27,650 nucleotides of DNA from Bacteroidales bacterium (GTDB taxonomy: Bacteria > Bacteroidota > Bacteroidia > Bacteroidales > Muribaculaceae): the NCBI GenBank assembly GCA_900769345.1, contig CAAGGJ010000095.1:1-27650 (forward strand), in the 5' to 3' direction. Position 1 is the first letter of the stretch, and each line of letters begins with the position of its first letter. Position numbers and translations under genes: made by a program. A model generated the notes under the pieces. That model made no database searches and had not been told where the DNA came from. It saw nothing but the letters and a program-made list of their open reading frames with translations. Shown here one piece after another: positions 17,328 to 24,276 of the stretch.

Positions 17328-18284
17328 TTACTTCAAGTCCTCGAGGATGCGTTTCAGCACCACTTGCGCCGATATTTCGCGGTTGGCAGCCTCGGGGATT
17401 ACGAGCGAGTGGTCGCTTTCAATCACGTCGTCGCTCACTATCATGTTGCGTCGCACCGGCAAGCAATGCATAAAGTAGCCATTGTCGGTAAGCGCCATCT
17501 TCTCGGTGGTAATGGTCCAGTTGCGGTCGGTGCTGAGCACTTTGCCATAGTTGGGGTCGGCATAGGCGCTCCAATTCTTGGCATACACGAAGTGAGCGCC
17601 GGCGAGAGCCTTATCCTGGTCGTATTCCACAGTGGCATTGCCCACAAAACGAGGGTCGAGTTCGTAGCCGTGAGGATGAGTAATCACCAAGTCGTAGTCG
17701 GCGGCATTCATCCATTCGGCAAACGAGTTAGGCACGGCTTGAGGCAAAGCCTTGGGGTGCGGAGCCCAAGTGAGCACCACCTTTGGGCGCTGCACGGGCT
17801 TATGCTCCTCGATGGTGATAAGGTCGGCAAAACTCTGCAACGGGTGCACTGTGGCAGTCTCCATAGCGAACACCGGTCGGCCCGAATATTTGATAAACTG
17901 CATGAGAATCTTCTCCTCATAGTCGTCGGCCTTATTTTCGAATCGGGCAAACGAGCGCACGCCAATCACATCGCAGTAGCAACCCATCACCGGAATAGCT
18001 TCGAGCAAGTGTTCGGGCTTATCGCCGTCCATAATCACGCCGCGCTCGGTTTCGAGTTTCCACGCGCCTTGATTCACGTCGAGCACTATCACATTCATGC
18101 CCAAGTTCATAGCAGCCTTTTGGGTGCTGAGACGCGTGCGCAACGACGAGTTGAAAAATATCATCAAAAGGGTCTTGTTCTCGCCCAAATGTTTATATGC
18201 ATATCTGTTGGCCTTCACTTCGAGGGCTTCTTTCACCGCCTGCTGCAAGTCGCCAAGGTCGGCTACGTGTTGAAAGTACTTCAT
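17328..18284 (-). CDS. argF': N-succinylornithine carbamoyltransferase
   Basis: This is a 318-residue cytoplasmic enzyme that transfers a carbamoyl group from carbamoyl phosphate to the delta-amino group of an N-acylated ornithine in arginine synthesis. Carbamoyl-phosphate binding is shown by S-L-R-T-R (47-51), HPLQ (147-150) and HCLP (273-276). The sequence follows the Bacteroides fragilis enzyme closely as I recall it, including MDGDKPEHLLEAIPVMG and the family length of 318. Pro90 in that segment is the residue reported to select succinylornithine; the acetylornithine enzyme of Xanthomonas has Glu at the equivalent position. The substrate is therefore probably N-succinyl-L-ornithine, and the arginine pathway should run on succinylated intermediates. 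It is flanked on the same strand by unrelated genes with gaps over 100 bp, so it may be monocistronic. Confidence 0.93.
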   Translation of the reverse strand: MKYFQHVADLGDLQQAVKEALEVKANRYAYKHLGENKTLLMIFFNSSLRTRLSTQKAAMNLGMNVIVLDVNQGAWKLETERGVIMDGDKPEHLLEAIPVMGCYCDVIGVRSFARFENKADDYEEKILMQFIKYSGRPVFAMETATVHPLQSFADLITIEEHKPVQRPKVVLTWAPHPKALPQAVPNSFAEWMNAADYDLVITHPHGYELDPRFVGNATVEYDQDKALAGAHFVYAKNWSAYADPNYGKVLSTDRNWTITTEKMALTDNGYFMHCLPVRRNMIVSDDVIESDHSLVIPEAANREISAQVVLKRILEDLK

Positions 18285-18325
18285 TTGCTTAATGTCGTTA
18301 AAAGTTGATATTAAAATACTAAATT

Positions 18326-18355
18326 ATAAAGTATTTTTGTATTTTGCCTTACAAA
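18326..18355 (-). promoter_or_regulatory. Candidate promoter of the carbamoyltransferase gene
   Basis: On the - strand TTTG (18355-18352) is followed after 18 nt by TACTTTAT (18333-18326), a partial match to TAnnTTTG. The start of transcription would fall near 18319, about 35 nt before the ATG. The -33 element and spacing are good, the -7 is weak. Confidence 0.35.
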
Positions 18356-18442
18356 AGGCTGTTTTTTATGATTTTTTCAGTAAAGCTGACCACTTTTTAT
18401 AGACGAGAGCTTACATTTTGCCTCGCCGCAATGTGTGCAGCA

Positions 18443-19717
18443 TCACTTTATTTCGCGGTGTTCGCCGAGTTTCACCTCATTAATATCCTTCCAGAGGAAC
18501 ATCTTGTCGCTGGGGCGAATTTTGTCGGCAACCTTGATGGAGAAGCGCTCACCTTTGACGGTTTTTTCCACCGGTTTGAGGTCTACGCGTATTTCGTCGA
18601 TGGTCACAGGCACTGCACCAGTGGTAGGTCCGGTGATAATAATTTCATCGCCCACATGGAGTTCGCCGCTTTCCATCTGAAATTCAGCCACGCCGATTTT
18701 CGAGAAATAGCGAATGCCCTTGGCAATGTATACCTTAACACGCGTAGCCGATGAACCGTATTTCGAAGTCCATTCGCCGAGGCGTTGACCCAGATAATAG
18801 CCGTTCCAGAATCCGCGGTTGAATATTTGCTTGAGGCGTTCGTCCCATTGCGCCACTTTTTGTTCGGAGAACGAGCCGTCGAGCACGGCATTGATGGCTT
18901 CGTTGTAGCAACTCACAGCAGTGCGCACATATTCCGGACCGCGAGCTCGTCCTTCGATTTTAAACACGCGCACGCCGGCATCTATCATCTTATTGAGGAA
19001 GTGAATGGTTTTCAAGTCCTTAGGCGACATGATATATTGGTTTTCGATGTCGAGTTGGTCGCCCGAATCGCGGTCGGTGACGGTGTAGCTTCGGCGGCAT
19101 ATTTGTCGGCAAGCGCCGCGATTGGCACTGGCGCCGGTCTCGTGAAGGCTAAGGTAGCATTTGCCCGAGATAGCCATGCACAGAGCGCCGTGGCAAAACA
19201 TCTCGATGCGCACCGGTTTGCCATGCGGGCCGCAAATTCCGTCGCGGATGATGGTTTGATGAATATTGTACACCTGCTCGAGGTTGACCTCGCGAGCAAG
19301 CACCATAACGTCGGCAAATTGGCTGTAGAATCGCACAGCCTCGCTGTTCGACACGTTCACCTGAGTGGAAATATGCACCTCCACGCCTATCTGACGAGCG
19401 TAGAGAATGGCAGCCATATCGCTGGCAATGATAGCCGATATGTTAGCTTGCTTGGCGGCATCGATGATGCTACGCATAAGATCCATATCGCCGTCGAACA
19501 CCACAGTATTTACCGTCAGGTAGCTCTTCATGCCACGTTCCTGACACCAGGCAGCTATCTGATGAAGGTCGTTGATAGTGAAATTGTTCGACGATTTGGC
19601 TCGCATATTCAAGCCCTCGATGCCGAAATATATAGCATCGGCGCCACCCTGATGAGCAGCCACAAGCGACTCATACGAACCCACAGGCGCCATTATCTCA
19701 AAGTCTTTTCTTTCCAT
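18443..19717 (-). CDS. Peptidase U32 family protein, TrhP-like (tRNA uridine 5-hydroxylation)
   Basis: The 424-residue product starts at 19717 (MERKDFEIMAPVGS); this start follows the promoter at the expected distance, whereas the ten-codon upstream extension would begin inside the -10 region. The N-terminal TIM-barrel-like part has the family hallmarks EIMAPVGSYESL, GADAIYFG and STQVNVSNSEA. The signature EMFCHGALCMAISGKCYLS is followed by NRGACRQICRR; C180, C187, C203 and C207 are the likely Fe-S ligands of this family. A small beta-rich C-terminal domain ends the protein. Relatives use prephenate to hydroxylate U34 in tRNA (TrhP) or C2501 in 23S rRNA (RlhA); the length is close to TrhP (about 450) and well short of RlhA (about 650). 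A peptidase role is less likely despite the family name. Confidence 0.88.
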   Translation of the reverse strand: MERKDFEIMAPVGSYESLVAAHQGGADAIYFGIEGLNMRAKSSNNFTINDLHQIAAWCQERGMKSYLTVNTVVFDGDMDLMRSIIDAAKQANISAIIASDMAAILYARQIGVEVHISTQVNVSNSEAVRFYSQFADVMVLAREVNLEQVYNIHQTIIRDGICGPHGKPVRIEMFCHGALCMAISGKCYLSLHETGASANRGACRQICRRSYTVTDRDSGDQLDIENQYIMSPKDLKTIHFLNKMIDAGVRVFKIEGRARGPEYVRTAVSCYNEAINAVLDGSFSEQKVAQWDERLKQIFNRGFWNGYYLGQRLGEWTSKYGSSATRVKVYIAKGIRYFSKIGVAEFQMESGELHVGDEIIITGPTTGAVPVTIDEIRVDLKPVEKTVKGERFSIKVADKIRPSDKMFLWKDINEVKLGEHREIK

Positions 19718-19733
19718 AACCAGAATTTTTTGG

Positions 19734-19764
19734 CAAAGATAGTGCAAATCGAGTGCAGAAACAA
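19734..19764 (-). promoter_or_regulatory. Promoter of the U32 family gene
   Basis: The - strand has TTGT (19764-19761), a 19-nt spacer, then TATCTTTG (19741-19734), a perfect -7 box. The predicted start is near 19727, giving a very short leader of about 10 nt. The -33 element and spacer lie inside the first 75-bp repeat, and the -7 box straddles the repeat edge at 19738. Confidence 0.65.
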
Positions 19765-19972
19765 TAAGCTTGCTTATTTGTTTTTGCCGAGATGCAGCCT
19801 ATCTTATGCAACGATAGTGCAAATCGAGTGCAGAAACAATAAGCTTGCTTATTTGTTTTTGCCAACATGCAGCCTATCTTATCTAACGATAGTGCAAATC
19901 GAGTGCAGAAACAATAAGCTTGCTTATTTGTTTTTGCCGAGATGCAGCCTATCTTATCTAACGATAGTGCAA
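19738..19972. repeat. Three tandem 75-bp repeats plus a 10-bp partial copy
   Basis: Units start at 19738, 19813 and 19888, and a partial fourth (GATAGTGCAA) at 19963, so the period is exactly 75 bp. Units differ only at a few bases: GCCGAG/GCCAAC in the middle and TTATGCAAC/TTATCTAAC at the end. Each unit holds a near-perfect AT-rich inverted repeat (AAACAATAAGC then GCTTATTTGTTT, one extra T) and the -33/spacer part of the U32 promoter. The array fills the gap between the U32 gene and the divergent histidine kinase gene. Confidence 0.95.
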
Positions 19973-20000
19973 TTTTTTTGGCATGGGCAGCATGCTTTTG

Positions 20001-20031
20001 TTGTATTTACGCTGATTTTACATTACCTTTG
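20001..20031 (+). promoter_or_regulatory. Promoter of the sensor histidine kinase gene
   Basis: TTGT (20001-20004), a 19-nt spacer and TACCTTTG (20024-20031) match the Bacteroidetes -33/-7 pattern, with the same TTGT and 19-nt spacing as the divergent U32 promoter. The predicted start is near 20038, about 26 nt before the ATG. Confidence 0.65.
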
Positions 20032-20063
20032 CCCCTAAAGATGTTTACATTGGACAGTAGGAT

Positions 20064-22232
20064 ATGACCGTATTTTTTGCAAAAATGAATCATACACAAT
20101 TCGGCAGGCACATTGCAATAATGCTTGTCGGTGTGTGGTTCGCACTCTCTACTGCTGTGGCATCGTCACAAAACAATCCCTATAAAATCAGCGACAGCCT
20201 CTACCCCGACTTTGTGCGTGTGCAAAACATGAAAAACAATCCCATGGTATTGACACTTGCCGATTCGCTCTATCACGAAGCCGATAAAGTTGGCGACCGC
20301 AAAGCCCAATGCGCCTTACTATGTACTCCCGTGCAATATGCCCACAACCGGAAGGACACCGAAATGATGGATAAGGTAGCCCAGCGATGCCGCGAGGAAG
20401 CATTGAAATATAATTATCCACAATACTACTATTTCGCATGGAAAACCCAAATAGCCCTCTATGCCAACTTGAGAAAATTGCCTAAAGCTATGACCCTGTT
20501 GGTGGAAATGGAGAACGATACTCGCCGATATTTCAACGGCTACGGCAGAGTGGAATGTTATATGCTCTATGGCAACATCTACAAACTCTTGCAAAACGAG
20601 GACGAAGCTATACGATATTACGAGCTGGCTCTCGACCTCTCGAAACGCCAGACGCCACAACAGGACAACGAGTCGATTTACACCCCGCTCGCTACTTGCT
20701 ACCGCTACAAGAAAATGTATGAAAAGTCGCTCGAAGTAATCAACGAGGGGCTCGACAACATTAAAGATCCCAACATCAAAGTGCGCGAATTTCGCATGCT
20801 CGACAACAAGTGCTTCACACTATATTTCTGCGAACGCTACGACGAAGCCGAGGCTGTGTATCAGAAGATGCAAGACCCGAAATTCGATGCTATAAGAAAA
20901 TCGGTCAACACCACATTTGTCGACATATATCACTATCTCTATCACAACGATTTCGGGCACGCCTTAAGTATGGCTCACGATATCAAAGACGAAGCCACTC
21001 GCTATGCTTGGCTGAGCAAAATAGAGAAAAAACGCGGCAACTATTTGGTGGCAAGCGACTATAGCGACAAGGCTTATACCTCCCTTCAAGACTCATATCG
21101 CCAAACGCGCAACGACCAATATGCTCAGATGAATGCCGAGATGGGCAACAACTCGCTGAAGGCTGAGAATGCCGAACTGCTGCTCCGAAGCAGCAATCTG
21201 GCACTCCACAATGCCGAATTGGCTCTCAATCAAGAGCGAAGCCTAAGCGAGATGCATCGCATCAATTCGCGCAACGACAGCCTCAACAATGCTCTGCGAT
21301 TGGAACAAATGGAAGCCCGACTGCAGGAGCAACAATCGACCAAAAAGCTGCAGGAAGCCGAATATCAGCGCTCGGCGAGTAGGTCGCAGGCTCGCAGCAT
21401 ATTCTTCGCCTCGGGATTTGCGCTCACACTGATAGTGCTGTTCTGGACTCTCACATCGCAACGAACCCGCCGAGCCAACCTCAATGCTCTCGCCGACAAA
21501 AACAAAGAACTAACTGCCGCATTGCACCGCGCTGAAGAGTCGGAAGCCGCTAAAATGCGATTCTTGCAGAATATGAGCCACGAAATACGCACTCCTCTCA
21601 ATGCCATAGTGGGGTTTTCGCAACTTCTCGCCCACAGCAACGATTTCAGCCAAGAACAAGTTGACGAATTTGTGGACCTCATCGACCGCAATACCGACAC
21701 GCTGACCAATCTCATCGATGATATACTCTCACTCTCGGCACTCGAAAACGGCAAGCAGATGAAGCTCAACCTCGACACAGTGCTCGTAAACGACTTGTGC
21801 CGCAAAGCTCTTGCCACCGTTAAAGCGCGCTGCCCCGAGGGCGTGGAATTGCGCTTCACCACCACGGTCGATGACAGTTACTCATTTATCAGCGATGCCT
21901 TTCGTGTGCAGCAGGTGCTCACCAACTATCTCACCAATGCTGAGAAGCACACCACCAAGGGCGAGATATTACTGCATGTGTCATTGAGCGAAAATCCCGG
22001 TATGCTCACCTTCAGCGTCACCGACACCGGCGAAGGGGTCCCCGCCGATAAAGCCGAAGTAATATTCGACCGATTTGAGAAAATCGACTCGTTTGTGCAA
22101 GGCACCGGTTTGGGTCTGAATATATGCAAAATGATAGCCCAGCGGCTCAATGGCGTGGTGAAACTCGACACCACTCACACAGGCAAAGGAGCACGATTTG
22201 TGTTTATCGTGCCCCTCGAACAAAATCAATAG
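20064..22232 (+). CDS. TPR-containing sensor histidine kinase
   Basis: This 722-residue inner-membrane kinase starts with a signal anchor (about 12-35). Residues about 40-345 are helical repeats of the TPR kind (for example EDEAIRYYELALDLSK and CERYDEAEAVYQKMQ) and should lie in the periplasm. A long coiled coil (350-442) leads to a membrane segment at about 446-464 (SIFFASGFALTLIVLFWTL). The HisKA domain has the phospho-acceptor H506 in NMSHEIRTPLN. The ATPase domain has the N box NYLTNAEKHT, G1 DTGEG (654-658), F box FDRFEK and G2 GTGLGL (680-685). No receiver domain is fused and no response regulator is adjacent, so it is an orphan kinase here. A start at codon 8 (20085) is a fair alternative. 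Its convergent neighbour ends only 18 bp away. Confidence 0.9.
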   Translation: MTVFFAKMNHTQFGRHIAIMLVGVWFALSTAVASSQNNPYKISDSLYPDFVRVQNMKNNPMVLTLADSLYHEADKVGDRKAQCALLCTPVQYAHNRKDTEMMDKVAQRCREEALKYNYPQYYYFAWKTQIALYANLRKLPKAMTLLVEMENDTRRYFNGYGRVECYMLYGNIYKLLQNEDEAIRYYELALDLSKRQTPQQDNESIYTPLATCYRYKKMYEKSLEVINEGLDNIKDPNIKVREFRMLDNKCFTLYFCERYDEAEAVYQKMQDPKFDAIRKSVNTTFVDIYHYLYHNDFGHALSMAHDIKDEATRYAWLSKIEKKRGNYLVASDYSDKAYTSLQDSYRQTRNDQYAQMNAEMGNNSLKAENAELLLRSSNLALHNAELALNQERSLSEMHRINSRNDSLNNALRLEQMEARLQEQQSTKKLQEAEYQRSASRSQARSIFFASGFALTLIVLFWTLTSQRTRRANLNALADKNKELTAALHRAEESEAAKMRFLQNMSHEIRTPLNAIVGFSQLLAHSNDFSQEQVDEFVDLIDRNTDTLTNLIDDILSLSALENGKQMKLNLDTVLVNDLCRKALATVKARCPEGVELRFTTTVDDSYSFISDAFRVQQVLTNYLTNAEKHTTKGEILLHVSLSENPGMLTFSVTDTGEGVPADKAEVIFDRFEKIDSFVQGTGLGLNICKMIAQRLNGVVKLDTTHTGKGARFVFIVPLEQNQ

Positions 22233-22250
22233 TTTCTTTTTGGGTATTTA

Positions 22251-23930
22251 TCAATAATGGAATGTGCTTCCGCCTAAGAATTCGCGTAGCAGGCTATTGC
22301 CCGGCACGCACTTGCTGCATATAGGTTCGAAGAAGCTCAGCAGATGGCGCAAACGCGATGCCTCGGCATATTCGGGCACATCACGCGGCACTTGACGCAG
22401 TATCTCGTCGGCATAGTCGCGCATCACTCCGAGTTCGAATATAAGCGACGAATTAAATATGGCATCGGCATTCTCCTGATAGGGGAATATCCACTTGCGC
22501 TCGCCTCGGCGCACGCTCGGCCAGCGTGCTATAGTGTCGCGGGCGCTTGTGCCGCGATATTTGTGGTCGCGCACTATGCGGCGAAGCAGTCGGTTGTCGC
22601 TGGTGGTGAGCCAGTTGTGATCGTCGATATTGATGGTGCTGAGCGCCGATGCATACACGCGAAACTTCTGATCGTCGGCTATCGAAGCTGTCAACTCGGG
22701 ATTAAGTCCGTGAATGCCTTCCATAAGCAACACCGTGTTCTCACCGAGCCGGAGCGTGTCGCCGCGATATTCTCGCGCACCTTTCTCGAAATTATAGGTA
22801 GGCATAGCCACTTCCTTGCCCGCAATGAGGTCATTGAGGTCGCGATTGAACAAATCGAGGTCGAGAGCATAGAGCGATTCGAAATCCTTCTCGCCGGTTT
22901 CATCGACCGGAGTATCGTCGCGATTGACAAAGTAATTGTCGAGCGAAATCACCTTAGGCACCAGCAGATTGGCCATAAGTTGTATGGCAAGACGCTTCGA
23001 CGAGGTGGTTTTGCCGCTCGACGAGGGACCCGCCAAGAGCACCACTCGGGCGCCGCCTTCCTTATAGCGGCGAGCTATCTCATAGGCAATGCCGGCAAAC
23101 TTGCGTTCATGCACCGCCTCAGCCACAGTGATGAGGGTGCGTATGTCGTATTTATTTTCCACGGCACGATTGAGTTCGCCCACATTCTTGATGCCTATGA
23201 TGCGATTGAGGTCGTTATACTCGGTGAAGGCATCGAACACCTTATCCTGGCAGATGGGTCGGCTCGCAAGGCTTGGTTGGTCGATATTGCGCGGCAAGAG
23301 CAGCATACCGTTCTTATAAGCCACCAAGTCGAAAGGCTTCAAGCACGCCGTAGATGGCGCCAAATGGCAGTAATATGAGTCGATGGTGTCGTCGAGCGAG
23401 AAATATGTGGTGTAGATGTTGTGCGTGGTGGCAAGCACCTGAGCCTTATCGGCAAGTCCCTGCGCCTTAAGTTTCTCCACCACATCGGCAGTCAACTCGG
23501 TGTGTGGCATGAATGGGATATCGGCATCGGCGAGTTGAGTCATGCGCTGCTTAATGGCTTGCGCCACCGAAGCGTCGACCGCTGCATTATCGCCACCATG
23601 AAGTCGGCAATAAATGCCATTAGCCACCGAGTGCTCCATGCGCAATGTGCGAAGCGGATAAAGGTCGCGCACTGCTTTATAGAGAAGCATACACAGCGAA
23701 AGGATGTACACACGGTCGCCAAGGCGGCTCGATGCGTCGAAAAACTCCACTTGCAGTGGTGCAAACACCTCAAATCGAAGCGTGCGCACCTTGTTGTTGA
23801 CCGTTACACATATCGGGTCGAAGCCCAAACGCGGCTTCAGTCGCTCACTCACTTCGAGCATCGATTCGCCACCGCGTATTTCGATATATTCCTCCAGATT
23901 TTTACAATATATTTTTATCTCTGATGCCAT
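22251..23930 (-). CDS. Nucleoside (uridine) kinase-like protein with N-terminal TGS/ThrRS-like region
   Basis: This 559-residue cytoplasmic protein is much longer than a simple uridine kinase (about 210). Residues about 1-75 form a TGS-like domain, and residues about 76-240 resemble the second N-terminal domain of threonyl-tRNA synthetase. The kinase domain begins near 290 with the P-loop GPSSSGKTT (301-309), followed by ISLDNYFV, typical of the phosphoribulokinase/uridine kinase family, then YNFEKGARE and LLMEGIHGLNPEL. The architecture is common in Bacteroidetes and clostridia and usually annotated as nucleoside kinase; the natural substrate and the role of the synthetase-like half are not established here. 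It converges with the histidine kinase gene and is divergent from leuS. Confidence 0.85.
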   Translation of the reverse strand: MASEIKIYCKNLEEYIEIRGGESMLEVSERLKPRLGFDPICVTVNNKVRTLRFEVFAPLQVEFFDASSRLGDRVYILSLCMLLYKAVRDLYPLRTLRMEHSVANGIYCRLHGGDNAAVDASVAQAIKQRMTQLADADIPFMPHTELTADVVEKLKAQGLADKAQVLATTHNIYTTYFSLDDTIDSYYCHLAPSTACLKPFDLVAYKNGMLLLPRNIDQPSLASRPICQDKVFDAFTEYNDLNRIIGIKNVGELNRAVENKYDIRTLITVAEAVHERKFAGIAYEIARRYKEGGARVVLLAGPSSSGKTTSSKRLAIQLMANLLVPKVISLDNYFVNRDDTPVDETGEKDFESLYALDLDLFNRDLNDLIAGKEVAMPTYNFEKGAREYRGDTLRLGENTVLLMEGIHGLNPELTASIADDQKFRVYASALSTINIDDHNWLTTSDNRLLRRIVRDHKYRGTSARDTIARWPSVRRGERKWIFPYQENADAIFNSSLIFELGVMRDYADEILRQVPRDVPEYAEASRLRHLLSFFEPICSKCVPGNSLLREFLGGSTFHY

Positions 23931-24276
23931 AGTTTTTTTGTCGTTTATAGTTTTGATATGCTAAGATACTAAGAAAAAGCCCGCAACGAATGCCAAAACT
24001 AATTAAAAAATAATAAAATCATCATAGGAGCACAATTTTGCAGTACAATCGCCCACAAGAACGACAATTTTGCACAATCGCACCGGTTTTGCCAATCTAA
24101 TGCACTCTATTTGTGCGTTATGTCGTTTTTTATGAGTATATTTGCGGCTGAAAAATGGCATTATGCTTTGATGGCGTGCTCAGGCAGGCTGCAAAGCACG
24201 TGCTTTTATGTGTGTGCATAGGCATATAACCGAATAAATTCAAAAAAACTTTACATATCTACATTATTTCGAAACG
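23931..24276. other. Divergent 346-bp intergenic region between the nucleoside kinase gene and leuS
   Basis: No gene is seen. On the - strand TATCTTAG (23968-23961), one base from the -7 consensus, could serve the nucleoside kinase gene with a 24-nt leader. An 11-bp direct repeat ACAATTTTGCA occurs at 24032-24042 and 24064-24074, each followed by ACAATCGC. The leuS leader (about 24151-24276) contains a weak hairpin with CGTGCT (24175-24180) pairing with AGCACG (24195-24200), followed by TGCTTTT. I see no T-box-like features. Confidence 0.5.
24137..24144 (+). promoter_or_regulatory. -7 box of the leuS promoter
   Basis: TATATTTG matches TAnnTTTG. A TTTG at 24110-24113 is 23 nt upstream, further than the usual 19. 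The predicted start near 24151 leaves a leader of about 125 nt, long enough to hold control elements. Confidence 0.55.

Noticed and set aside
17253..18308. A 351-codon + strand frame opposite the carbamoyltransferase gene
   Set aside because: The - strand carries a fully motif-bearing carbamoyltransferase; the + frame has no recognisable domain and is His/Val-rich, as expected for an antisense shadow.
19738..19972. CRISPR array
   Set aside because: Units are contiguous 75-bp copies with no unique spacers, and no cas gene is nearby.
18785..20038. A + strand frame of 417 codons ending in three 25-residue repeats (IVQIECRNNKLAYLFLP)
   Set aside because: It is antisense to the U32 gene, and its repeats come from the 75-bp non-coding array, whose length happens to be a multiple of three. 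The long open stretch reflects codon bias on the real strand.
22344..23378. A 344-codon + strand frame opposite the nucleoside kinase gene
   Set aside because: It overlaps the P-loop kinase coding region and shows no domain of its own.
24151..24276. T-box or other riboswitch in the leuS leader
   Set aside because: Only one weak 6-bp hairpin is seen; there is no T-box bulge sequence or terminator/antiterminator pair, and T-boxes are not expected in this phylum.
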